The notes under the pieces were generated by a model. The model ran no database searches. It was not told the origin of the DNA and worked only from the letters and a program-made list of their open reading frames with translations. Shown in pieces: positions 36,805 to 48,900 of a DNA stretch of 64,000 nt. Source of the DNA: Gonium pectorale (taxonomy: Eukaryota; Chlorophyta; Chlorophyceae; Chlamydomonadales; Volvocaceae); assembly GCA_001584585.1 (NCBI GenBank), contig LSYV01000002.1:1881758-1945757 (forward strand). Direction: 5' to 3'. Made by a program: the position numbers and the translations under genes. Numbering within the stretch: position 1 is the stretch's first letter; the number at the start of each line of letters is the position of its first letter.

Positions 36805-39800
36805 TTAGTCCTTCTTGCCCTTGCGGCGCGCAATGTAGAACGACGAGTACATGTTGACGCGGTCCATGTAACCCTCGTCGGCGCGGCGGATGCAGCGCAC
36901 ATCGAAGCCGGCCTTGCGGATCTGCTCGGCGTAGGGCGGGCAGCGCGAGGCGGAGCGCCAGATCACGATGCCGCCGGGAGACACCTGCTTGGCCAGCGTA
37001 TCGGCCAGCTCCTGCGCCACGTGGGTGTCAAGCCAGTCCACGTGGTCCATCAGGATCACCTGCGGCAAACCGGAACGAGCAAGCGTCAGTGATACAGGTA
37101 GCGAGGAGATAGCAAAGTGAGTACTGGCGCTGCGGGAGGGTGCGTGAGGACGAGGCGGTGCGGAAGGGCCCAGCGTGCGGGCTGAAGACAGCCCGTAGAA
37201 ATGCCTGTCACAACTCCACCACGAATTGCAGTCTGGAGGTAACTTGCCACTGGGAGGTGAAGAAGGCCACTCATGGCCACAAGCAGAACACCCCGACGAG
37301 ACCCCAATGCGCTGCACATTCAGTAGTCCATCCGCGGGAAAGGGCTCACCTTGGTGTAGGTGCGCGCTCGGAGCTCGTCCATGAAGAAGTTGGTGCTCAC
37401 GGTCAGCTTCTCCACCAGGCCGCCCTTGAGCTTGGCGAACGCGTCCTCGCGCAGGTAGGTGGGGCAGTTGTCGCGCAGGAACTTGCCCGTCAGGCAGTTG
37501 TAGTAGAAGTAGTTCTGCTTGCGCACGTGGCTGCTCTCCGCCACGCCGTCCATCGTGCGGGCGATGTAGTTCTCAATGGGAATGCCGTCAGCCTTGATGA
37601 GCGCGTACTGCTTGCCGGGCACGCCGCCGCCGAACCAGAGAACGGCGCGGTTGAAGAGAAACATCGAGATGAACTTGACGAACAGCCAGACGAGCAGCTT
37701 GGGGCCGTGCTTCACGAAGTGGATGACCACGTTCGAGTCCCACAGCCGGCGCTGCTCTTCGAGCGTGGGCGCGTTGGCAATGCGCTTGACCGTCTTGCCC
37801 AGGCCGCACACGACGGCCAAGGTCTGCAGCACCCAGCACAGCTTGCCCATGCCTCCCTGGTAGTAGAGGCCATGCTGGAAGTACCAGAGGCGCTTGGACC
37901 AGAAGTTGTGCGACGTTTGGGACAAGAAGGGCGCCAGCTTCTTCTCGTACAGCTCCTCGATGCGCGGGTGCACGCCCTCACCGAACATCTGAGGGAAAGA
38001 GGCCCGAGGGCACACAGACATGAGGATGGACGTGTGCCAAGGCGGAGCGCCCTGTTGTGCGAGGGCCGGGGGGTCCTCGCAGCCGATTGGTTTCAAGTTC
38101 GAAATTCCCAGTGCGAATTGCGGTGCGCTGGTACCACCAATCACCAGGAATGGCAGTGCGGAACGTGCCCTGAGAAGCCCGAAACCCAACCTGCAGTGTG
38201 TAAACAACCGATTTATGCCAGACAACCACCGCACCTGCCAGACGTCCTCGAACTCGAGGTTCTGGATCGCCACCTTCTTCAGCTCAATCAGGGCCGACTG
38301 TGCGGGGTTGCAGTCCACCGTCACAACCTGCGACAGGGACATGCATGTAAGGCGCTTGATGCATTATGCAGGGGAGAACCGAATGCCGACGGCATGTGAA
38401 GTCCTTCCGCTGGCTGCTAGCCTGGAGAGCGCTCGGGCAACATGCCTTTTCTCTGGCCAAAACACGCAGGGCTGAACGTAAACAGCAAAGAACAAGAAGC
38501 AACGCCCCTTCGCTGTTGCTAAGCGCACTGTCAAGCAAGGTGCTGGCCGGTTGACAGCTTGTTGGCCCCAGCGCCCCCAAGCTGTACATGCTGGTAGACC
38601 GCAGGAACTGGCGATGCCATGCACACTGGTCTCCGTAGGCGCACCTCGCCGGCACCGTGGACAAGCAGGTTGAGGGCGTTGCAGCCGCCGCTGGTCAGCG
38701 TCAGCACCGTGTCATTGGGGTTGATCTCCATCACCTACATGCACATGGGTAACCCGGTGAAGACATGGCGCGTGGGCCGATGTAGGGACCCTTCTCCGCA
38801 CAGCAGCCCGGCGCAACCTAATGCAGGTGCATCGGTGTGCGGCTGGCACATCCGTGCCATTGAGGGTAAGCAGGCGCAACTCTGGCAGCACCCTGGCAGC
38901 AGAAGGCAAGGGGCTAAAGTTCCGGTGCTTGTTACCCAGAAACCAATGAACTGCGGGTCTATAGACTGTCCGTACCTCCATGTCCGGCTCGGGGTCCTCC
39001 CACGACTGCGTGTAGAGGAAAGTCGGCGGGAACAGCGGCGGCCGCTCCACCTTTTCCTCGTGCAGCGCGTCTGTGGCAGGCAGGTGGCAGTAGAAGGGGC
39101 TCGCAAGTTTGCCGGCATCGTTCTCCTGACAGCGCCCGTGAGATCAAACTTCCTGTATCACATTCGTGCCCCTGCCTTCCACCCACGGCAGCACGTGCCC
39201 TCCCCGGCGTACACGTCACTCACGTCCGACAGACGGGTGGCGTCCGAGCCAGACGTAGTAGGGCGCCCGGAAGAATGGGACATACGGAATGGAGCCCTAC
39301 AGGTAACATGCATCCAAAAGTGAAAAGAGAGTCAAGTGCATCGAACAGGGCAATACCAGCAGGCAACCATCCATTGCTTAGGGCGGGCGATGCGGTCAGT
39401 ACTGTCAAGAGTCACTGTGAGTGGCCACCACAACGTTCAGACGGCCAACCTTTGAATGGCGCCCTCCCATGTTACTTAGCAGTACCTGAAAGACTAGTTG
39501 CATGGTTCCGACCCACGGCCCTGGCAGGTGTGAAGGCGGGTGGTGGTCGCAGGTCCACCACCATTGAACGCATCGCACTGGCACGGCATCCCTGGGTACA
39601 GCCCCATCCCCACCTGGCTGTTCTGCTCCCACACGCGCTCCAGCTTCTGCTCCAGGTAGGCCCGGCGCTCGGGGCCCACGTCGATGTTGTCAATGTCAAA
39701 CACCGACCTGCCGACCAAGGTTGGGGTGATATCAGAGCATGTCCCCATGTACGTTCAGCTGGGGCCGCCCAGAACAGCCAATACACGGTTGTTCTCTGTG

Positions 39801-40849
39801 TGCACAATGACGCGTAGCGTGCCGATGCATTGATGGCCGCATGTACAACCGTGCATGCCAAAAACCCATGGTATGGCCACGAGCAACATCCAGCTGCCCC
39901 AGCTCAGCTCTCAGCTCTGCCCCTGGGGACACCACCGTCCAGTCGCTGCCCACCTCCAGAAGAAGCGGCGCGACCAGGACAACTGGCGCATGGGCAGGTC
40001 GTACTTGCCGCTGACGTAGAAGTCCGCAACACCCATCAGACCGTCTTGCGCCAGGTACGAAACTGCCTGGTCGATGACGCTGTGGAATGGTGGGATCACT
40101 GCGGGCACGTGGCGTACAGGGCACGTGGAGAGGGATGAGAGCGTGTCCAAACCCAAGGCGTGCCACTTTGGGGGCCTATCGTTTGCTGATGCAGCAGCTG
40201 CTTACTCGTCAGGGAGTAGGAGAACGTGATGAGCGTTGCGGAGCCCGACGGGGGGGCGAACTGGCAGGCGTCCGCCTCGACGACATGGACATTCTTCCAA
40301 CCCTTGGCCTTCGCCTTGCGCTTCGCCACCTCGCAAAGCGAGTGGCACAGGTCCACGACGTAGATGGCCTTGAACTTGGACAGATCGATGTACTGGGACA
40401 TCAGGTCGACGTTCTCCTGCAAGGTCGGCAGATCATCGTAAATGGCGCGCGCGCGCTTGACGCACATGACCGCAACAGCGCTCGACTTACCCCGGTGCCA
40501 CCGCCGAGGTCCACCCAGACCATGTTGGAGCGGTCGCAGAGCCGCGCGGCGCACGCGGCAAGCATGGGCTTGCGGCCCCACAGGAAGCGGGACCGGAAGG
40601 CATCGTCTGCAAAGCCGAGCACGACTTGAGTTGCAGGTTCACCTTTACTGCGACACAACGCTACTTACAGGCAGCGGCCTGCGGTCCGTAAAAACTCTCC
40701 AGCCGCGCAGCGTGATCGTCGCCCTTCTTGCTACCAAACCACATATGCCGCAGCACCGTCAGGTCATCCTTGACGCTCGACAGCTTCAGCTTGTCAAAGG
40801 AGAAGTTCCTCTTCTGGGCAAGAACCCGTCCGTCACCTCCTGCGCCCAT
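36805..40849 (-). CDS. BTA1: Betaine lipid (DGTS) synthase, BtaB-BtaA fusion, 663 aa
   Basis: Eleven exons close in phase: 40849-40669, 40606-40491, 40416-40206, 40098-39954, 39707-39614, 39296-39224, 39070-38976, 38734-38645, 38327-38235, 37988-37350, 37059-36805. The N-terminal half is a SAM-dependent methyltransferase (BtaB-like): motif I MVWVDLGGGTG, then AIYVVDLCHSL and VVEADACQF. The C-terminal half is BtaA-like: VLTLTSGGCNALNLL, VVTVDCNPAQSALIELKK, FGEGVHPRIEELY, the large exon with LWYFQHGLYYQGGMGKL, and VILMDHVDWLD near the end. By family, BtaA moves the 3-amino-3-carboxypropyl group of S-adenosylmethionine onto diacylglycerol and BtaB trimethylates the product to DGTS, an extraplastidic membrane lipid. 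The start ATG (MGAGGDGRVLAQKR) is the first in frame after the upstream region; a diverged copy of this start lies at 45118-45652. Confidence 0.95.
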
Positions 40850-41313
40850 ATTGGCTACCTGCTTGCTGCCCCGCGACTCCTCTACGCTCAAGGAAGCGTA
40901 GAATGACACCGCCCACAACGACAGGTTATGTAGGCGCGCAGGGAATAATGCTCGGCACCAAACTCAGCGGAGTACGGATTACCTGTGGCGCGCGAACATG
41001 CATTGACTGTGACAAAACAAATAACGAAAGGCTGTATTCAACGCGCCTCTTAAAAGCACCAGTGCAGCCGGCGCGACCTCCCAACCACCTCGACTCAGTT
41101 CCCGCGCATTGGCGCTCGCTGTGCTGTCCAGACTGATAACATAAAACGTCTTAGAATATCTGCATGTGAAGGTAGCGGCGACGGTAGCGGCTAGGCAGGG
41201 TGATGCTGGACCCGCGGGTCAATGCAATTCAAATTACGCAACGGCCGAGAGCTGAAGTGACTCGGAGTCTGGCCTACACGCACACATTTTGCGGAGGGGA
41301 GGAGTCCAACCCC
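40734..41313. repeat. Dispersed duplication, copy A (BTA1 first exon 5' part and upstream)
   Basis: This 580-bp segment covers the first ~115 nt of BTA1 coding sequence plus ~465 bp upstream. It matches 45118-45652 in the same orientation over nearly its whole length, with short indels. Long identical runs include CGCCCACAACGACAGGTTAT and CTCGCTGTGCTGTCCAG. Confidence 0.88.
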
Positions 41314-42910
41314 CGTTTTCCGGTGCCCAGCCCAGCCCTAGTGAAGCAATCTCGCGCGTTTGAGGTGTGCGAGCGCACTTCTCGTACACTCCAACCTAAA
41401 GCATTAGGAGAAGCCCCCTGAGTAGGTTCGATGGCTGTAACTGCCAACCCCATGCCCCTTCTTCTCTAAGTGCATGGAAGGGAACGCTTTGGTCTGCTTC
41501 TGCAACCAGCCTCAACGCCTCCTTCGTGTTTTCTTTCATCGCTCAAGGTCTGTATGCAGCCGGGTGGGCGGGCTGGGTGCACGACGGTCTAGTAACCCCT
41601 GAGCGCCGTCGGACCGGTCGCCTAGAGGACCACACCACCGCGGCTCGACCTTGACAACTAGCGGTCACGTATCTTGCTCAGTACCCGCCCGCCCTACTGG
41701 AAACGTCGCGCCTTCGGGTATGACCGCAGAGGCAGGATCCCTCTTTCTTTGCAGATTTCTCTTTTTTCTCATGTTAATATCGTGTGGTTCTTTGGTCGGA
41801 CGTACTCGGAGTCCGCAGGATGCAGCAGAGGGGAGAGCGGGGTCTTCCTGTCGACAGTGACACTCTCCCTTGAAGGGGCTGCAACTTCACACCGCAGTAA
41901 ACCCTACGCTTGTCCACGACGCCTGCAACGCATACAATGCCGTCTTCAGACGTAGGTTAGCACGAGGACCTCACGCGTACGTATCCTAGTGCGCCCTCAC
42001 GCTTCTAGCACTCAGAAACTGCCAATGCCTACATGGTAATGTCCTGCGTAAATGTGTCATTCCTTGTCAACGACACCCCTCACGCCCATCAAATCAGCCA
42101 GAATCAACCCACAAAGAAGCACCGCCACGACCAAAAACGACATGCATTGCGAACACGGCAGCAAACAGTGCACAGCAGTTGCATGAGCTCAGGACCAAGC
42201 TACATGGTTCATAATACCCCACATCCCGCGCCATCCATGCAACACCCTGCGGAACACACACATCGTGGGAGCTGGCGACACACATCACAGGGGGTACGCT
42301 ATTCATAGCGTCCCAACCGTGCGAACCCGTGCTGGCTCGCATTACTAGAGCACGGGGAGTCCGCCTGGTCCCTGGCTCCCAAACTAAACCGGGGACCACA
42401 TGGGACATGGCCCCGCCATGAAAGGAACCCACCGCGTGGCTGCGTACTTGCAAACTGCATCGCCTCCCAATCGAGCGTGCCCATTCGCATCCCACGGCGG
42501 TTCCTTCGTATAACCCAACGTGTGCCCCAGAATGCAAACAAGCCTTGAAAGCGTTTCTTCATGCCATGCCAGGAATTGAAGGAAGCTCAAAGGTGCCCCC
42601 CAAAGCTCCAGTGTCGTTTGTGGCGGCGCTGGCGGCCTGCCGATTAGGAAGCGGCCGAAGAGCAATAATGCGCAACACCCAAGCCACCTAGAGCCCTGGG
42701 GGCGAAGCCGGTCTACGACAGCCATCAAGGCCGAAGCCCTACTGCAAGTTTAGCGCAGGGCCCGGAAAAGGTCGCAATCCCGGTATCAGGGCCCTTGTCG
42801 CTACGCGCCGTTTCCGCTTTGCGTGACTGCCCAAGCGTTCGAAGACATGCCGGCTGCCTGTGCAGTGACTCGTTAAGGGCGCCCCGAAGGATGCGGACCC
42901 GTGGGACGCC
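41314..42910. other. Intergenic stretch, no gene recognised
   Basis: This lies between the BTA1 upstream region and the 3' end of CUL3. Several open frames of 60-150 codons occur on both strands but show no domain, signal peptide or splice-consistent extension. Confidence 0.45.
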
Positions 42911-45900
42911 TTACGCGACGTAGGTATAGAACTTGCGGTCGTTCTCGTCCCGCGCCAGGAACTCGCGCTCGATGAGGCTCTCGATGCGCTTCTTGATGGT
43001 GGCGGGATTGGGTACAAAGCGCGCCGCCAGCTGCCGCGTCACCTCCGTGATGATGGTGTTGTGGTCCAGCCGTTGCCGCGCCTGCATGGCACAGGACAGG
43101 TGTTGATAGGGGCAACGGTCAAAGCGCGCATGTCTGACCGCGAGGTGATCGTGAAGGCCACGGACGAGCGGGACAAAAGTTTTGGTCGTCCCCATTCCGC
43201 TTTTCAGAGCGTGCCAACACACGCAAGTGCCGCGGCGAGTGCCGGTGGCTGACCTCACGCCATCTGCGGCACTGAGCCAGGACTCCGTCTGACATTCTCA
43301 CCTTCATGATGCGCACGATGGCCGCCTCGATCTGCGGCTTCCGGTCCTCCTCTACCTTTTGTCGCGTCTCCGCCTTTTCGCTCTCGCCCTCCTGCATGCA
43401 AACCACGCATGACCAGAAGCGTACAGTACAGTCAAGCCCGCTGTTTTCTCGAGCACATGTTGCCCAATCGTGATGTTTTGCATCGATAAGCACAATTGCT
43501 TACTGGAAGAAGGGATAGCAGGCTCGCTCGACAGGATTTGCCTGCCAGACACAAACGCCGCCTGAGGGAGTCATTCGGTTGTGGGCAACTAACCTTGGTT
43601 GCCGCGACTGTGGAGATCTTGACCTTGATGAGCTTGGACGTGAACTTGTCGTTGAAGTAGAACACGTCCGTGTCCGCCACATCCTTGGAGGCTGGCTCCT
43701 GCACCGGGGGGTTACAACGTCAATTTGTCAGAAATGACACAGGCACGGACAGCGGCCTTTACCTAGCGGCCAACCTGAACGAGGGAACTCGCAGACGACG
43801 CTGAGGCACAGCTGTACGGTGTGCCACTGGCGTGTGCGGTGTGCCGCTCGCAGGCTGGGTGGGACGTGAGAAAGGAGGGCGCATGACGGTAGTCCATGAC
43901 AACAAGGCCCCTTAGAGCGCACCTTTCGCAGAACGTTCCGCCCCTTGACGCACGCCAGCGACTGCAGCGCCCGCTTCAGGTCCGGCGTCGGGATCTCGGT
44001 CGCCTGTAGGACACGGTCAATTGGTATTCAAATGGGGCGCAGCTGCACAACTTGGCAGCGCATGCTGTTCCTGGCGTGTAGCAACCTCGCATCGCACGCT
44101 GGTGAAATCTTTCGCCCCAGCGCCAGGCACTGCCACCCAGGCGCGTTGGTGTAACGCCCCACCTGCGCGATGTCCCGGTAGCTCATGGAGTCCTGCTCGT
44201 TGAAGAGCAGCAAGATGCACATCTGGTAGGTGGACACGTTGAGCTCGTGGCGCCGCCCCGCCCCGAAGACGGCGCGCAGGTCGGCGGTGCCCATGTTGGG
44301 CTGGAACGTCAGGCGCCGCCCGCTGTGCGTGGACAGGTAGAAGGCGCGGAAGGCCTCGCACGCGGCCTGGCGGAGCATAGGGGGTAAAGGCGGTTGTGCT
44401 AAGACAGACATAAGTAGCAAGGTTAAAGTCTAGTTTGCAGCGACATACGAATTGATGTACTGGCACAAACGTGCTGCAACACCAGCAAACGAACCACACT
44501 GCCGCGAGCGAAAGGAGCTGCCGATGCCCCGCACCCAGGCTCAAAGGAGAAGTACTCACCTCCAATTCCCGTGGAAGGTTACATTTGGAGGGCGCTTGCG
44601 TGGGCCAAGAGCCGGTTGTCAGGACCTGCACCCGTTGCAAGTACGTTTTGACGTTAAGTAACCGACAAGGGAGGCGAAATGTCATGGGATGGGGACAGCT
44701 TCTATTAGTTTTTAAGGGGCACTTTGCTGTCCCTTTCGCTTGCGCGCATACTGCAGCACAGCATGCAGCCCCTTTCAGCCCGAAGGAAGCCATGCAAGCG
44801 CACCCTGACACGAACTGCAGCACTTGACCCCTTCCAGGAATTTAGCAACTCCAGGAACGGCAAGCACGCATTGGCGCACGAGCTCTTGTCGGCGCAGTCT
44901 CAGGCATACCCGCCAGGCTAGACTTGAATACGGTTTGAGAGGGATAGCAGGGCGAAGGATATTGTCCAGACTTGTGTGTTTTGGAAGGCACGGCGTGTTG
45001 CAGGACGCCCTAAAGCACAGGGCTAGGCGGAAGCCGTTTGCAGGGCAGCGCGTCGCCTTGCTCCTCTCCGGGTCCTGTGTTCTCTCTGGTCTTAGTCCCA
45101 GCCAGCTATTTGCGCTGCCAAACCACAGCTGCCGCAGCACGGCCAGATCATCCTTGCCGCTCATTGGTTTGCAAAAAGTAGTTCTTCTTCTGGGCAAGAA
45201 CCACCTGCGCCCATGTTAGCTACCTGCTTGCTGCCCCGCGACTCCTCTATGATCGATGTACGCGTAGAACTACACCGCCCACAACGACAGGTTATGTAGG
45301 CACGCAGGGAATAATGCTCGGCCCCAAACTCGGGGAGTACGGAGTACCCGTGGCGCGCGAACGTAGGTCATAGCTACAATGCGCCTTTTAGAATCACCAG
45401 TGTGGCCGGCGCGACCTCCCAACCCCTTGGCTCAGTCTCCGCGCATCGGCACTCGCTGTGCTGTCCAGCCTGGTAACATTTAGAAAGCTTAGGATACTTG
45501 CATTTGAAGGAAGCAGCGTCGGGAGCTGCCAGACAGGAGTGTGCTGGACCCGCGGGTCCATGCAATTAAGAATATGACCAAGAGCTTGAGTGACTCTGGG
45601 GCTGGTCTCCACGCACACATAAAGACATAATGTGGAGTGGGGGAGCCCAACGCATCACTCGATTAAGCAACACTGTATTCTAAGTTTTGGCACGGACTCT
45701 GCGCTTTCTCAAGTCCATCATCCATGCAGCCCTTACTCTCACCTGCACCTGCAGGTCGATGCCGCCCAGCTCGTCCAGCTTTCCGCTCTCCACCAGCTTG
45801 GTGCGGAAGTCCGCCATGGTGTCCCGGCTGGTCTTGATGTCCGTGAACATGCTCTCCAGCTTGCTCGTGAACTGTGGCAGAGCGCCCGGGCACGCGGCAG

Positions 45901-48900
45901 GTAACGAGGTGGATAACAGGTTCAAGTAGCAGCCACGTCAGCTTAAGACCTAAACGGTGTATAGCACTAGACCGCAGTCCATTATGCAGTGCCACTTAAC
46001 GCCGGTATGGCCCAGTCCAGGCCCAGCCAGGGCGCTCGCCGGTTGGTGCTGCTATGGACATGAGGTGCTCCCGCCCGGCCCTCACAGCCTCCGTGGCCGC
46101 ACCTGGTAGCCGCACTCGGTCTTGAGCTTGACTAGCAGGTTGCGCTCCGCGTCGTCTGAGGTGGTGCGCCCCGACAGCAGGCGCTTGGCCAGGTGGCCCT
46201 TGTAGTACTTCTCAAACACGTCCTTCTCTTGCAGGTACCTGCCAGACAGGAAGCAGAAACATACCGCATCGTGATGTAGGGTGCGCAAGGAAGCGGCGGT
46301 CAAATGCGCGGGAATGAGCGGGAAAGGAAGGAGTCCTTCGGCCCCGGCATCCCGGGTGGGGGGCCGGTGCCACCTGCCTTAACAACGCGAATGCAGGGCT
46401 GCGCGAACGGCATGTTTACTCAGCACCTCGTGCCCATTGTATAGAGCCGCGCGAGAGGGCGTGAACAAAAGTGAACAGGAAGTTGTTGGTTCCTCAAGCG
46501 CATCACTGTGCATGAAGCGACGCCCCAACCTCCCCGGCTTGATTTCCGCGCTTCGGCGCTGGAGCGCTGCCGCCTATGCTTGTAGTAGCGAGGGTGGGCG
46601 CAGCGCGACCGGAACAACAGCGTCGCTACGCTAGCACCTTCACCTACTGACAGACCCGCGGGTCTTTCAGTCGGACAACCAAGAAATGGCGTTCGGCTAC
46701 AAGGACAACGTGATGGCGCTCCTCAGGCATCTCGGGGGTTAGTGCTACGAGCGTGTACAGGAGCTCATTACCCAGACCAGATTGCGCAGCGATGTAGCTG
46801 CTCATATTGCTGAGGGTGCCATGCGCCGGCTCCCTCATGGACCGCACCGCCGCCCTATACCCGCTCAAGGACTGAGCCTTGTTACCCAAGGTTCACCCTT
46901 CTGCTTTCCGCACCTGAAGAGCGCCATCACCTTGTCCAGCACGCCCTCCACGTCGCTGTCGCTGAGGCCCTTGATGCCGCGGCGCAGCTTATCGTCGATG
47001 AAGAGCGAGATGAACTCGGGCGAGCGCGGGTTGAGGTTCAGGAAGTGCTCGAATGCCTGGAAAACAGCAGTTATTGCGTTGGGGTTGCAAGGGAGCCAAA
47101 AGAAAGATGCACGCGGGTACTGTGGGTACAGTGCGAGTACTGCTGAGCCGTGGTGACGTGCCGTGGTGCAGTGCGCGTTCAGACCTTGATCGCAGCCACG
47201 ACGTTTCATCGTGCCTACTTTCGATTTCTAACATCCGGTTGCATACGTGGCAATCCATGGCAGCAATCGCTCTGCATCGCTTCCCCTGTGGAATACCTGG
47301 TTGAGCGCGTTGCGGAAGGTCTTGTCGTCCGAGAAGGCCTACGGAATGAGAGCACGGGTGGCAGGGTAGCCCGCGACATGAGCATGGAACTCTGGGGAAG
47401 GTTGACGGACGTCGCGCACGTTACCAACATGGGCGCACATACCCAAACACCATTCAAGAGCCTGCAGCCCCACGCAAGGGAGAGAGGATTTGGAACGAGC
47501 ATTAGCTCTGCGCCCTCCCAGGACGCCCCGCCATGCTGCCGCCAGCCTTGTGTCACCATGTGTCTATCCCGTCTTTCTCAGCTTTGCCGTGCCCCCTCCC
47601 TCCCCCCCACCCCTCATCAGTCGGCTTTTGCCCACAGACTGCATTATCCCCCTCCCCTCCACTGCTAGGACCGTGCGCCGGGCCCCCTCCGGCGGAAGGA
47701 CGACCCGCATCCTTTTGCAAGTACCTGTGCTACCAGCCATTATGCGATCATTATGACGATGCCTTGGAATCAGGCGCCGGCGGTCATTGTTATGTTCAGC
47801 TCTCCCAGCGCTAAGGCTGCCTACGGGCAGTCTATCGGTGGACTGTGTGCACGCGCCAGGGGCCACGGCCCCTGGCCCTGTGCCTAGCCAGGGGCTACAG
47901 GGTAGTCATCATTCGGAGTCGACTCTATCCGGCCCAATCCGTCTCCCCCGCCCCGGCTCCCCCGCTGTGACACAGGCGAAGCCTGTTACTGCAACATGCT
48001 CCGCCGCTTGCCCCGTCCTGACTGCGCACCTGCGTTACGATCTTCTCGTACTTGTCCCGCATGTCCAGCAGCGCCTGGACATACTCCACCGGGTCCTTGG
48101 TGCGCTCCGGGTCCGTCACCAGCGCGCGCCCCACCTCCTTCACGTGCTCGCACAGCATGTTGCGCACCTGAGCGTCCGAAATTTGTGAGTGGGCGACGGT
48201 CAAGAGGCACATAACCGTGCTTTCCGGATCCCGCCTCTCAGCAGCCTGAATGCCGCGTGCACGGAAGGCCACGGCGAAGGGCTAGGGTGTGAAGCTCATT
48301 GGCACAATTGCCATAGCGCCGCCTCAATGCTACAGGCCTTGAAGAGCACTCTGACGCCTGCCATATGGAGCACGGCAACCTGCGTCGTTCTGACGACGGT
48401 GCATCGTGTTCCCCGGCCCACCTTGCTGAGCCCCTCATCCTCAGGAGCCCCGCAGCGCTCCGCGTCCCCAAACCCACCGTGGCCAGGCCGTTGTCCACCC
48501 GCCGCATGAGGCCGTACAGCCGTGCCAGGTCCTCGTACTTGTCGTCTCTGAGCAACGCAATCAGGCCGCTGTTCTCCATCTCCAGGAGCGCCGTCATCTG
48601 CCAACAGCCAGAGCAGCAATGCGTAGCAGTGATGGAGTATTTCCTCCAGCACGCGGCGCCCACGCTGTGCTCCACACCATTCAGACCGAATTTATGCAGG
48701 AGAGGTTCACTTCCGATATCGACACCACCAACACAGAAGGTCCTGATTTTGCCCTTCTGCTCCGAACATCAAGCCGAGTCGGCTAGGACCATGCCCGGTG
48801 CCTGGCCAGAACATATGGAGAGCCAGCAATCCACACCCATCCTCGCCCCACGTACTTCATTTCCCCGACCAACCTGGCTCTTGAGCAACTCGTTCTCCAC

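Noticed and set aside
36062..36808. 248-codon plus-strand frame rich in Asn, Thr, Ser and Pro
   Set aside because: No ATG near its start, no domain, no convincing upstream exon, and its end overlaps the BTA1 stop. Possible but unsupported as a gene.
37140..38399. Plus-strand open frame of 419 codons opposite BTA1
   Set aside because: It lies antisense to confirmed BTA1 exons 10-11 and parts of introns; its His/Val/Arg/Glu-rich sequence is what reverse-complemented GC-rich codons produce. No domain.
42094..42728. Overlapping minus-strand frames, one with a hydrophobic segment (CCALLLFGRFLI)
   Set aside because: No splice-consistent model and no homology recognised; treated as intergenic.
44775..45197. 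Minus-strand frame reading [14 protein letters not shown], looking like a small gene
   Set aside because: It is the frameshifted BTA1 exon-1 copy in a CUL3 intron and not an independent gene.
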